Source: Paenibacillus agaridevorans
GTDB taxonomy: Bacteria; Bacillota; Bacilli; Paenibacillales; Paenibacillaceae
Assembly (NCBI RefSeq): GCF_003112455.1
Contig: NZ_BDQX01000163.1
Location: forward strand, 105,564 to 169,563
DNA length: 64,000 nucleotides
Direction of reading: 5' to 3'
In this document: positions 18,230-26,835 of the stretch, piece by piece
Layout of the letters: every line of letters begins with the position of its first letter
Position numbering within the stretch: the first letter of the stretch is position 1
Program-made: the position numbers and the translations under genes
Notes under the pieces: generated by a model
The model's database searches: none
Told to the model about the DNA's origin: nothing
The model's input: the letters and a program-made list of their open reading frames with translations, nothing else

Positions 18230-19170
18230 AAGTACTCCCTTCTCCCTTCTGCTGCTGGCGAATCGGATGACTCTCGCTTTTCGAGGTTGTCGCCCAGCAA
18301 AAAACCAAACATCTCTTTATGCACCGATTCCGGCTGCTCTTGATTGATGGCATGCCCTGCTTTCGAAATCATCTTGTATCGATACCCGTCCCTCTTTAGC
18401 AATTCTATAAACGCTTTGCCGACAACCGCGTGATGATCGCCAACGAGAAAATAAAGCTTGTCTTTTAAAGCCATGCCTTGCTCGCTTATATATTTCCGGG
18501 GTTGATGGGGAAACATCGCCTTCTGGTTATGGCCTTTCATCAACAGGACAAGATGGGAAGCCAGCAGCGGATGCTCGTCGAATACCCGCGAAGCAGGAGA
18601 ACACAGCTTTGGTATGATTTTGCGCAAATTCCGGTCGGTTGGTATCAGCATTTCCGGAAACATAAGCATAATCGTACGAAACATGGATTGGATGGGGCTC
18701 ACAACCATCCCGCCTTCCAGACATACGGCTTTTCGCACCCGTTCCGGCCGGGCAACGGTATACTGATACGCCAGATACGCTCCATTGGAGACGCCAGCCA
18801 CATTCGTCGTTCGAAGGCCGAAATGATCTGCCACATCGTCCAACCATTCCAACTGGCTGAAAGATCCTTTGACGAACCACTCATTTGGCACACTTTTGCC
18901 GGGCCCGCCCAAAGTGTCAACCGCTATACAATAAAATCGCCGCGAAAGCTCCTTCATATTAAGAGCCCACATAAGCGCCGAATTGTCCCCCACTCCATGA
19001 AACAGCAGCAACGGAGGGTTATCCGCCCGACCCGCGATAAGGCAATGAGTCGTTCCGAATCGGGTCTCTACGTTTCGAACTTCTATTTCCGTCCCCCACA
19101 TTTGCAGCACTTCATCATAGGAGGACAACACTTCTTGGCGCATCTTTTCGTTTTTGAATATTTGAACCAT
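18226..19170 (-). CDS. alpha/beta hydrolase
   Basis: 314 residues. The oxyanion region LLLFHGVGDNS (residues about 54-64), nucleophile elbow GVSNGA (Ser128), acid Asp245 in FLVGDHHAV and His273 in KAGHAINQEQ form a full triad. This is an esterase/lipase or C-C hydrolase type without a signal peptide. GGAGGATG lies upstream of the ATG at 19170. It sits between a TetR repressor gene 34 bp upstream and an aldo-keto reductase. The trio looks like a small detoxification or solvent-response unit. Confidence 0.9.
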   Translation of the reverse strand: MVQIFKNEKMRQEVLSSYDEVLQMWGTEIEVRNVETRFGTTHCLIAGRADNPPLLLFHGVGDNSALMWALNMKELSRRFYCIAVDTLGGPGKSVPNEWFVKGSFSQLEWLDDVADHFGLRTTNVAGVSNGAYLAYQYTVARPERVRKAVCLEGGMVVSPIQSMFRTIMLMFPEMLIPTDRNLRKIIPKLCSPASRVFDEHPLLASHLVLLMKGHNQKAMFPHQPRKYISEQGMALKDKLYFLVGDHHAVVGKAFIELLKRDGYRYKMISKAGHAINQEQPESVHKEMFGFLLGDNLEKRESSDSPAAEGRREYL

Positions 19171-19204
19171 GATCTCTCATCCTCCTGTTGTTCGCATACC
19201 GCAT

Positions 19205-19867
19205 TTAGTCTCTGCGTGCAACCAAGAAACGAAGCGCTATTTCGGCATCCGGGAAAGGCAAGCCGTGCCCCTCCTCCGTCTGTATGCGGGAGAGCGCGAT
19301 CCCCTGCACAATCGAATAATAGGCGATTGCAAGCATCAATGGATCATCCTGCATCAGTTCCCCGAGTCTTTGGCCTTCCATAATGAGCGGTACAAGATGT
19401 TTAAACGGTTCGCCCCTTCGTTCCGCAACCATTGCTTTTACCGGTTCCGGAATGGCTTCCGGCGAAGTCGCCAGCAGCAGATTAAGCCGCCAATGTCCCG
19501 ATGCGGCGCTTGTGGGCGCCAAATACGCCTCCGTCAGCCAATAAAGGCGCTCCAGTGGCGAGCCCGGAAGCTGGCAAGCTTGGTAGACGGATTGCCCAGC
19601 GCCGTTCAGCGCCAGCTCTACGATTTTGGCGAACAGCTCCTCTTTGGATTTATAGTAGCTGTATACATAACCTTGACTAAAGCCTGCGCTTGCGGCAATA
19701 TCCTTAATTTTTGTGCCCGCAAACCCTTTGCGGGAAAACACTTCAACCGCATGCCCTAATATTTTTCGTCTGACCGGGTCCCCCGCACCCAATTCAAATG
19801 ATTCCAAAAACAGTTGCTGCAATCGTTCGCTTTGTACGGACTTCGTTCTTTCGCCTTTATGGACCAT
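19205..19867 (-). CDS. TetR family transcriptional repressor
   Basis: 220 residues. The DNA-binding HTH spans about 32-78 (ILGHAVEVFSRKGFAGTKIK, then AGFSQGYVYSYYKSKEELFA). The helical C-terminal ligand domain is unremarkable. AAGGGGGC lies upstream of the ATG at 19867. A 28-bp near-perfect palindrome 32 bp upstream is the expected operator, so it most likely represses itself and the downstream hydrolase and AKR genes. Confidence 0.94.
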   Translation of the reverse strand: MVHKGERTKSVQSERLQQLFLESFELGAGDPVRRKILGHAVEVFSRKGFAGTKIKDIAASAGFSQGYVYSYYKSKEELFAKIVELALNGAGQSVYQACQLPGSPLERLYWLTEAYLAPTSAASGHWRLNLLLATSPEAIPEPVKAMVAERRGEPFKHLVPLIMEGQRLGELMQDDPLMLAIAYYSIVQGIALSRIQTEEGHGLPFPDAEIALRFLVARRD

Positions 19868-19898
19868 CGGAGCCCCCTTGCTTTATAGGTGGAATTAA

Positions 19899-19926
19899 TA
19901 TTTTGAATGAACGTTCGTTCAAAATA
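19899..19926. promoter_or_regulatory. TetR operator palindrome
   Basis: TATTTTGAATGAACGTTC and its mirror TTCAAAATA form a 28-bp inverted repeat with one mismatched pair and a GAACGTTC core. It resembles the GAACG-type sites bound by many TetR repressors and lies just upstream of the tetR gene. Confidence 0.8.
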
Positions 19927-19999
19927 TACCATAAATAGTTAGTATACTGCAAGTAAGAAAATCGGGTTGTCGAGCCGAAAGGCAGGCGGGGCGGGGAAT

Positions 20000-20350
20000 T
20001 TAGTCGGCGAAACCGATTTAATCGCCCGACAAGCGGCCGGACTACCGATTTTAGTCGGCGAGACCGACTTAATCGCTCGACAAGCGGCCGGAATGCCGAT
20101 TTTAGTCGGCGAGACCGACTTAATCGCCCGACAAGCGGCCGGACTACCGATTTTAGTCGGCGAGACCGACTTAATCGCTCGACAAGCGGCCGGAATGCCG
20201 ATTTTAGTCGGCGAGACCGATTTAATCGCTCGACAAGCGGCCGGAATGCCGATTTTAGTCGGCGAGACCGATTTAATCGCTCGAAAGGCAGGCGGACTGC
20301 GGATTTTAGTCGGTAAGACCGACTTAATCGCCCGACAAGTGGCTAGAAAC
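20000..20350. repeat. 51-bp tandem repeat, seven units
   Basis: Units begin at 20000, 20051, 20102, 20153, 20204, 20255 and 20306 with TTAGTCGGCGAGACCGACTT, plus a partial unit at about 19965-19999. Two sub-variants (GGACTACCG and GGAATGCCG) partly alternate, which points to duplication of pairs. Every unit holds the inverted repeat AGTCGG-N5-CCGACT. Because 51 is divisible by three, a repetitive 128-codon frame is open on the plus strand (TTG 19967 to 20353), and one reverse frame is open too. There is no ribosome binding site, so I treat it as non-coding. Confidence 0.88.
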
Positions 20351-20464
20351 TGACATCGCTCTCCTCCAAGTCAATGTATCCGCCTTCAGACATGGACATA
20401 AGAGCCTGGATTTCAGGTTGGGGTGCGATTAATTAACCGATTCAGCGTAACAGTCTAATGGGAA

Positions 20465-20501
20465 GAGCCTTGATTCTTCCTCAAGGAAGGAATCAAGGCT
20501 C
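20465..20501 (-). terminator. hairpin at the 3' end of the FAD-Rieske gene
   Basis: GAGCCTTGATTCTTCC pairs with GGAAGGAATCAAGGCTC around a TCAA loop (one bulge), ten bases past the stop of the gene at 20511. No clear T-tract follows on either strand. Probable terminator or 3' stabiliser. Confidence 0.65.
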
Positions 20502-20510
20502 TCGAATCAA

Positions 20511-22049
20511 CTATTCGCTTGACACGGACTTCAAAGGTCTCTCCGCTGGGCCTTCCATCACTTCGCCCGTAATCGAGAATCGGGAGCCGTGGCAGGGGCA
20601 ATCCCATGTGCGTTCGCCGTCGTTCCATTCCACTTCGCAGCCCATATGGGTACAAGTCGTATCGACGATGTACAGCTTGCCCTCCTTGTCCCTGTACGCG
20701 CCTGCCCTGCGCCCCTTGACCGTAACGGCCGATCCTTCGTCCGGAGCCAAATCCTCGGGTTTCCGTCTCACCATCTCCAGCTTGCCGCCGATCAGATGTT
20801 TTGCGACATCGAGGTTGTCGACGACCAAGTTTTTGACCGTCTTTAACGACAAGGAGCGCGAAGGCGAGAACAATTCCTCGAATTCACTGCTTTTCTCTTG
20901 AATGAGATTGCTGATGAGCATCGCGGCTGCCGTACCGCTTGTCATTCCCCACTTCTTGAAACCGGTCGCGACATAGATATTGGGAGTAGAGTCGGTTATC
21001 CGGCCGATATACGGCAGCTTGTCTCCGGTGACCAAGTCTTGCGCCGACCAGCGATAGACGATTTCCTTCGCGTCGAAGTGCTGCGAGGCATAACCCTGAA
21101 GCGCTTCGTAATGATTGATGGTGCAAATGCCTTGTCCGGTTTTGTGATTCTGCCCGCCGATGATCAGCAGCGGCGTTCCATCCTGGGAAGCCGCGCTCCT
21201 AATAGACCGGCTCGGCTCTTCCGCGCTGATGTACATGCCGCCGGGATACGGCTTGTCGGTCCTGATACCAAGCGCGTAAGAGCGCTCCGCATGCATCCGC
21301 GCGAAGTAGAAACCAAGTCCGTCGTAAAAGGGGTAATGCGTGCAGACGACGACATGCTTGCAGGTAACGGAATGACCGTCGGCCGTGTCGACTTTGGGCC
21401 GCTCCCCTTTCTCAATATCCAAGGCGGTCGTCCCTTCGTAGATCTCGCAGCCGGATTCCGTGGCCAGCTTGACAAGAGCCGCCAAATACCGCACGGGATG
21501 GAACTGGGCTTGTCCGTCCATTCGAACCGCGGCTTTCGCGGGAATGTCGAGAAGCGGAATGCCTCCGACATAAGAACCCGGAATACCTAATGACTCGTAA
21601 GCCGCAGCTTCGTCCTCAAGCTTCCGAATATAATCATCCGAGTTGGTAAACACATAGGCGTCTTCCGCTTGCAAGCCGCAGTCGATGGCATGCTGACTGA
21701 TCAGCGATTCCGCGAACTTGCGGGCGCCTTCATTCGCCTTGTAATAGAGCGCCGCTTTTTCTTGGCCTTCCTGCTTGATCAGTTCGTCGTAGATGAGATG
21801 ATGCTGGGCCGTTAATTTGGCCGTCGTGTGGCCCGTCGTGCCGTGCAGGAGCTTGCCGGCTTCCAGCAGCGCGACCTTCATTCCCGCCTGCGTCAGCAGA
21901 TAAGCAGTCGTAATGCCGGCGATGCCGCCGCCTACAACGGCGACGTCTACTTCGATGTCATGCTGCAGCTTTGAGAAGGACGGCAGCTCTTCGGTCGCTT
22001 GAATCCAAAGAGACTCCGGGTAAGTCGGCAATAGCGGATTATGCTTCAT
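20511..22049 (-). CDS. FAD-dependent oxidoreductase with C-terminal Rieske [2Fe-2S] domain
   Basis: 512 residues. The N-terminal DAO-type FAD fold has the dinucleotide motif VVGGGIAGITTAYLL (38-52) and VATGFKKWGMTSG near the end of the domain. The C-terminal Rieske domain has CTHMGC (Cys466, His468) and CPCHG (Cys484, His487) as cluster ligands. Cys471 and Cys486 are placed for the stabilising disulfide of bc1/b6f-type Rieske proteins. This architecture matches B. subtilis YhfW-like proteins, whose electron donor and substrate are unknown. It diverges from the MalT-like regulator at 22139. A substrate amine or amino acid is plausible from the fold only. Confidence 0.92.
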   Translation of the reverse strand: MKHNPLLPTYPESLWIQATEELPSFSKLQHDIEVDVAVVGGGIAGITTAYLLTQAGMKVALLEAGKLLHGTTGHTTAKLTAQHHLIYDELIKQEGQEKAALYYKANEGARKFAESLISQHAIDCGLQAEDAYVFTNSDDYIRKLEDEAAAYESLGIPGSYVGGIPLLDIPAKAAVRMDGQAQFHPVRYLAALVKLATESGCEIYEGTTALDIEKGERPKVDTADGHSVTCKHVVVCTHYPFYDGLGFYFARMHAERSYALGIRTDKPYPGGMYISAEEPSRSIRSAASQDGTPLLIIGGQNHKTGQGICTINHYEALQGYASQHFDAKEIVYRWSAQDLVTGDKLPYIGRITDSTPNIYVATGFKKWGMTSGTAAAMLISNLIQEKSSEFEELFSPSRSLSLKTVKNLVVDNLDVAKHLIGGKLEMVRRKPEDLAPDEGSAVTVKGRRAGAYRDKEGKLYIVDTTCTHMGCEVEWNDGERTWDCPCHGSRFSITGEVMEGPAERPLKSVSSE

Positions 22050-22138
22050 AGAAACGCTCCTTAGAAATGGTCTGTTTCATTCATTCCTTCCCTAATCGGC
22101 TGATTCTATTCGGCGCGCTTGCATGATAAGATGGAATT

Positions 22139-24271
22139 ATGTCTACGCCAATTCCATCTACCAAACTTCATATTCCGCCGCTTCGGCCCAATACGGTTCT
22201 TCGCGAGCCGTTAATCGATAAGCTTCAACGCGGGTTGAGCCGCAAATTAACCTTGATCTCCGCGCCGGCCGGTTACGGCAAATCAACGTTGGTTAGCGAC
22301 TGGACGTCCCGATGCGGTCGGCCGGTCGCATGGCTGTCGCTTGAGGATAGCGACAGCGATCTGACGCGTTTCCTGACCTGCGCGATCTCCGCCTTGCGGA
22401 CGGTTGCAGAGCATTTCGGGGATGGCTTGCTCGCCGTGCTTCAATCGCCCGAGCCGCCGCCTGCGGAGTCGATGCTAGCGGAGCTTCTTAAGGAAGCCTC
22501 CGCGCTGGCTCCGTTCGCGCTCGTCTTTGACGATTATCACGCGGCGAAGTCCAATGCCGTCGACGGAGCCGTCTCCTTCCTGCTCCGCCATCTTCCCGCA
22601 GGCATCCATCTCGTGATGATTACCCGGGAGGATTCGTCTCTTCCCTTGGCCCGATTGCGGGCGCAAGGCCAGTTGACGGAGCTGCGGGCGGCAGAACTGC
22701 GATTTAATGCCGCCGAAGCCCATCGGTTTTTAACCGACTATATGGGACTCGCCCTGTCGTCGGACAGCATCGAGGCGCTGGCATCGCGAACCGAAGGCTG
22801 GATTGCCGGCCTGCAGTTGGCCGCGCTTTCCATGCAGGGAACGCCCGAAGAGGATCGGATCGTTCCGCCTATTGCCGGCAGCCATCCGTTTGTGTTGGAT
22901 TATTTGGTGGAAGAGGTTCTGCAGCGGCAATCTCGATCCGTTCAGGACTTTTTGATCCGCGCTTCCGTCCTTGACCGGTTGTGCGCCCCTCTCTGCGACG
23001 CTATTTTGCCCGATCCCGAGATGTCGGGCATGCAACGGCTGCAGGATCTTGAACGTCGCAATCTGTTCCTTATCCCCTTGGATCATGAACGGCGATGGTA
23101 TCGTTATCATCACTTATTCGCCGAGTCCTTGCGAAGACGGCTGCAGGATAGCCTCGACGGGAGCGCCATCGCGGAATTGCACTTAAGGGCTAGCGAGTGG
23201 TACGAGCAGCAGGGACAGGAGCTCGACGCGTTCCGTCATGCCGCGGAAGCCGGCGATATCGAACGGGCCGCGCGACTGCTGGAAGGCAACGGGATGCCTC
23301 TGCATCTTCGCGGGGGAGCGGATATCGCGCTGCAATGGCTGGAATCGCTGCATTCCGCGGAACTGGACGCCAGACCCGCGTTGTGGGTTATGTACGCTTC
23401 GGCGCTGCTGATCAAGGGCAGGCCGACCGCTATCGAATATAAGCTGCTAGCCGCGGAGAAGGCGCTGGAGGGCATCCGGCAGGATGTCCGCGTTAGAGAC
23501 CTGATCGGACTGATCGCGGCGACCCGCGCGACCGTCGCCTCGTTAACCATGGCTGCAAAGCCGCATGGCTTCCGTCCGAAATTGCTGGAAGCCGAGGCGT
23601 CCATGCAACTGTCGGAGCAGGCCGACAAAACCGATGATCTGATCGGGCTCATCGCCCCCGCAAGCTTGGCCCGGACGGACGAAACCGCGGAGATCGACCG
23701 GGTCATCGCCCAGTCCGTCCGAGCGCTTGAATATCTGCGGCAGGACAATTTCCCCGTTCGGACATCGGCCGCTTGGATGCTTGGCGTCGCGCTCCAACGG
23801 CGAGGTGATCTTGCCGAAGCTCGCAAAGCCTATAACGAGGTGATATCGTACTGCCATCTGATCGGCCATATACCGATGGCCGTCCTGTCTCTTATCGGAC
23901 TGGGCCAAATAGGGGAGGCGGAGGGCGAACCCGGCATGGCGGAAGCCTGTTACGCTGAGGCACTCAAGCTGGCAGGCGATCTGCCGCTTCCGGCTCTTCG
24001 CGAAGCGCGGGCAGGCCTAGATCGCGTACGGCTGGCCGCAACGGCGGAGGGCATAATCGAGCCGCTCAGCCAGCGGGAACTCGAAGTACTCGCGCTCATC
24101 GCCAAGGGATTTTCCAACCGGGACATCGCGTCGCGGCTTTTCCTCGCTCTCGATACGGTCAAGGGGCATAACCGCAGAATCTTCGAGAAACTGCAAGTGC
24201 GGCGGCGAACGGAAGCCATCGCTCGCGCCCACGAATTGCATTTGCTCCCTTCGCCAGACAAACCACACTAA
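22139..24271 (+). CDS. MalT-like LuxR-family ATP-dependent transcriptional regulator
   Basis: 710 residues. The N-terminal STAND NTPase has a Walker A (SAPAGYGKST, residues 41-50), a Walker B-like LVFDDYHAA and the LAxRTEGWIAGLQLAAL sensor region. Helical tetratricopeptide-like repeats fill the middle. A C-terminal LuxR HTH runs from about 640 (EPLSQRELEVLALIAKGFSN, then DTVKGHNRRIFEKLQV). It is shorter than the usual 850-900 because the repeat region is reduced. Such proteins are inducer- and ATP-switched activators. The divergent FAD-Rieske gene, 90 bp away, is the natural target. Confidence 0.92.
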   Translation: MSTPIPSTKLHIPPLRPNTVLREPLIDKLQRGLSRKLTLISAPAGYGKSTLVSDWTSRCGRPVAWLSLEDSDSDLTRFLTCAISALRTVAEHFGDGLLAVLQSPEPPPAESMLAELLKEASALAPFALVFDDYHAAKSNAVDGAVSFLLRHLPAGIHLVMITREDSSLPLARLRAQGQLTELRAAELRFNAAEAHRFLTDYMGLALSSDSIEALASRTEGWIAGLQLAALSMQGTPEEDRIVPPIAGSHPFVLDYLVEEVLQRQSRSVQDFLIRASVLDRLCAPLCDAILPDPEMSGMQRLQDLERRNLFLIPLDHERRWYRYHHLFAESLRRRLQDSLDGSAIAELHLRASEWYEQQGQELDAFRHAAEAGDIERAARLLEGNGMPLHLRGGADIALQWLESLHSAELDARPALWVMYASALLIKGRPTAIEYKLLAAEKALEGIRQDVRVRDLIGLIAATRATVASLTMAAKPHGFRPKLLEAEASMQLSEQADKTDDLIGLIAPASLARTDETAEIDRVIAQSVRALEYLRQDNFPVRTSAAWMLGVALQRRGDLAEARKAYNEVISYCHLIGHIPMAVLSLIGLGQIGEAEGEPGMAEACYAEALKLAGDLPLPALREARAGLDRVRLAATAEGIIEPLSQRELEVLALIAKGFSNRDIASRLFLALDTVKGHNRRIFEKLQVRRRTEAIARAHELHLLPSPDKPH

Positions 24272-24337
24272 AGTGTCTATTGCCCATCGCTCCCCCTTCG
24301 CTATAATTCAGCTAATACGAGCGAAGGGGAGATCGAC

Positions 24338-24991
24338 ATGGATAGGAAAGTCAAGGTTGCAGGCGCGCTGTTTTTGATTTCGACTGCGGCATACTTAATA
24401 GGGAGCGGCATTCTGAATCCGCTTCTGCAGAAGCCCGGAGTTCTGGAGGAATGGCATGACGACCGCGCGCTTGCATTAGCGGGCATGTTCTTGGAGCTGG
24501 TCAACGCGTTAGCGGTCTCGGGTATTGCCTTCCTGCTGTACCCGGCCCTGAAGAGACATAACGAGGCATTCGCGATCGGTTACTTCGGCTCCCGCCTATT
24601 GGAGTCGGCCATTTTGATCGTGAGTTTGATCGCGCCGATGCTGCTGCTGCCTTTGAGCAAAGAGTATATAACTGCTGCGGAAGCTGCCGGACGTTTTTCC
24701 CTCACGACGATAGCGAATACGGCGGTAGACGCCCATTTCATGTTATTCGAACTGGCCATGGTCGTTCTTAGCTTGGGCAGCTTGTTGTTTTGCTCGATTC
24801 TATACCGCTCCAAGCTGGTTCCTCGATGGTTGTCCGTTATCGGCTTTATCGGGTATGCGGGATTGTTAACGAGCAGTTGTCTGGCGATCGCCGGCCATGA
24901 CATCGGTGCCGTTCTGTACATTCCGGGGGCGTTATTCGAGATCGTACTCCCCATCTGGCTGATGGTCAAAGGACTTCATTCTCGTCATTAG
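24338..24991 (+). CDS. DUF4386 family membrane protein
   Basis: 217 residues with about six membrane helices. Family features are GALFLISTAAYLIGSGILNP at the N-terminus, LALAGMFLELVNALAVSGIA, and LVPRWLSVIGFIGYAGLL before the last helices. Function of the family is unknown. AAGGGGAG precedes the ATG at 24338. The last 60 bases overlap the 3' end of the convergent MFS gene, so antisense interference between the two transcripts is possible. Confidence 0.9.
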   Translation: MDRKVKVAGALFLISTAAYLIGSGILNPLLQKPGVLEEWHDDRALALAGMFLELVNALAVSGIAFLLYPALKRHNEAFAIGYFGSRLLESAILIVSLIAPMLLLPLSKEYITAAEAAGRFSLTTIANTAVDAHFMLFELAMVVLSLGSLLFCSILYRSKLVPRWLSVIGFIGYAGLLTSSCLAIAGHDIGAVLYIPGALFEIVLPIWLMVKGLHSRH

Positions 24992-26209
24992 GAGGTGGCT
25001 GGCATTCGAACGCTGCCCCCTCTCCTTTATGACGCGCAACGCCGCCGATACGGAGAACAGCAATACGAATAATACCATGATTCCTGCCGAGAAACGGTAC
25101 ATGACCGCATAGTCCGTCGCGGTCGCCACGGCGCCGAGCAGCAGCGCCCCGATCGCCACGCCGAAATCGGTGGAATTATAGAACATGCTGTTCGCCTCGC
25201 CGTATCGCTCCTTAGTCGAACAACGGAGCATCCAGGCTTGCAGCGTTGGCTGAATGGCGCCAAAGCCGAGACCGTACAGCAGAGCCGAGGCAATGAGCAT
25301 CGGCAGCCCATGCGAATAAGATAGCAACAGCATGCTCGCCGTCACGAACGAACCTGCGGGAATCAACACAAGCGCCGGCCCCCTCCGGTCGAACAGCTTG
25401 CCCGATAAAGGGCGGACAAGTACGATTGTTGCCGCGTTGAAGAGGAAAAACAATCCGACTTGCGTAAGTCCCGCAAATTCTCCGTACAAGACGATAAAGC
25501 TGAGCAGACCGCTGTACGTAATCGACAGCAGCACATTGAGGAAGGCGGGAAACCATAAGGAGCGATTGCCCCCGCCAGATCGGGCGACGACACCTGACCC
25601 TCCGCCACGATGGCTGTCCGGTTTCGCGGTCCACTTGATGAGCTTGAATGCAAGCAATATCGGCAGCATGAAACAGACGACCGCAGTGCCGGCAGCCGTT
25701 AGAGCGCCGAAGCCGTAGCTGTTCATAATATTTATGCCGATCATGGGTCCTATCGACATCGCAAGGCTAGTGGACAGTCCGAAATATCCGATGCCTTCCC
25801 CCATTCTTCGAGCCGGAATGATCTGCGAGACGAGCGTTGGCAGAATCGTACTAGCCATGCCGAAGCCGATGCCGTACAAGATTCGGAGAACAAGAAGCGA
25901 AGGCACCGATTCCGCGATCGAATAGAAGGCAGTCGTCAGCACGGAGAGCAGCAGCCCTGCCAGAAGCAGCTTGTCCCGCGAAATTTTGCGCATAAGAGCC
26001 GCCGTCATAAACCTCGATGCGATAGCGGACAGCGCGAACACGCTGGTGACGAGACTGACCGCCACGTCTCCGCCTTGAAGCTCCCCCTTCACGAATGCGG
26101 GGAAAGAGGACAATAACATTTGCAAATTCAAAAACAATAAAAAAGAACAACCCGTAATCGCAAGGAACGACCGGGTCCATAATGGTTCTCGATGTAATTC
26201 TGGCTGCAT
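24932..26209 (-). CDS. major facilitator superfamily transporter (drug/metabolite efflux type)
   Basis: 425 residues with twelve membrane helices in two halves joined by a loop near residues 195-215 that is rich in glycine and arginine. RILYGIGFGMASTILPTLVS, IPARRMGEGIGYFGLS and LSGKLFDRRGPALVLIPAGS are typical MFS loop motifs. It resembles the DHA1/YfmO-type efflux proteins. The gene lies 44 bp downstream of a MarR gene on the same strand, so it is probably an efflux pump repressed by that regulator. It starts at 26209 with CGGAG seven bases upstream. The 3' end overlaps the DUF4386 gene by 60 bases. Confidence 0.92.
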   Translation of the reverse strand: MQPELHREPLWTRSFLAITGCSFLLFLNLQMLLSSFPAFVKGELQGGDVAVSLVTSVFALSAIASRFMTAALMRKISRDKLLLAGLLLSVLTTAFYSIAESVPSLLVLRILYGIGFGMASTILPTLVSQIIPARRMGEGIGYFGLSTSLAMSIGPMIGINIMNSYGFGALTAAGTAVVCFMLPILLAFKLIKWTAKPDSHRGGGSGVVARSGGGNRSLWFPAFLNVLLSITYSGLLSFIVLYGEFAGLTQVGLFFLFNAATIVLVRPLSGKLFDRRGPALVLIPAGSFVTASMLLLSYSHGLPMLIASALLYGLGFGAIQPTLQAWMLRCSTKERYGEANSMFYNSTDFGVAIGALLLGAVATATDYAVMYRFSAGIMVLFVLLFSVSAALRVIKERGQRSNASHLLMTRMKSFDHQPDGEYDLE

Positions 26210-26253
26210 ATTTAAACTCCGTTCTTCTGTAGGATGACGATTAACGAATCCGA

Positions 26254-26703
26254 CTATGACTGCAGCTTCGCATCGACGTGATCATGTACCCGTAGAAGGA
26301 TATTGATCAATAAGCGGTATTCTTCGTCCGTCATGATCGATCGGACTTCCTCCGACAGGCTTTGCTCAATAGAGGCCGTCTCTTTAATGACTTCCCGCCC
26401 CTTATCCGTCGCATGCACCACGAATGCTCGACGATCAAGCTCCCCGACTTTTTTCGTAATAAAACCTTTCTCCTCCAGCTGATCCAAAATGCGCGTCGTT
26501 GTCGGTTTGTCTTTGTGCGTCAGCTCCGCGATTTCCTTCTGGATCAATCTATCCGATCGTTGTATGGTATACAGCACCGACCATTGCTCGGGCGTCAGCC
26601 CGTACGGTCTTAATCGCTGCTGCAGCATTGTGGATAGTTTGCGGTAAGTAATGCCCATCCAGAATCCGACGGATGCCTCAAGCTGGCCTCTTGTTTCTTC
26701 CAT
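26254..26703 (-). CDS. MarR family transcriptional regulator
   Basis: 149 residues, a full MarR winged-helix dimer subunit: GLTPEQWSVLYTIQRSDRLI, QKEIAELTHKDKPTTTRILD (recognition helix, about 56-75) and the DRRAFVVHATDKGRE wing. AGGGGGCA precedes the ATG at 26703. It probably represses itself and the MFS gene behind it, through the inverted repeat at 26738. Confidence 0.94.
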   Translation of the reverse strand: MEETRGQLEASVGFWMGITYRKLSTMLQQRLRPYGLTPEQWSVLYTIQRSDRLIQKEIAELTHKDKPTTTRILDQLEEKGFITKKVGELDRRAFVVHATDKGREVIKETASIEQSLSEEVRSIMTDEEYRLLINILLRVHDHVDAKLQS

Positions 26704-26737
26704 CTTCGTCCATGCCCCCTAGCCTCGCTTCATCAAT

Positions 26738-26755
26738 TAGTTGCTATGACAACTA
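26738..26755. promoter_or_regulatory. MarR operator-like inverted repeat
   Basis: TAGTTG-N6-CAACTA lies 35 bp upstream of the marR start. The TTG/CAA half-sites around a short spacer are typical of MarR-family sites. Confidence 0.6.
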
Positions 26756-26791
26756 TATACCAAACAATTAAATAACTCAATATTTTTCAAC

Positions 26792-26828
26792 AAAAAAAGT
26801 AGTGGAGTTTAAAGCCTTCTCCACTACT
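26792..26828 (-). terminator. intrinsic terminator of the first LplABC operon
   Basis: On the minus strand AGTAGTGGAG pairs with CTCCACTACT and is followed by seven Ts, eight bases after the solute-binding protein stop. Confidence 0.92.
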
Positions 26829-26835
26829 CCCGATA

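Noticed and set aside
20000-20350. CRISPR array
   Set aside because: The units are contiguous with no unique spacers, and no cas genes are present.
19967-20353. 128-codon repetitive open frame
   Set aside because: It exists because the tandem unit is 51 bp; a TTG start without a ribosome site, and a reverse frame is open too.
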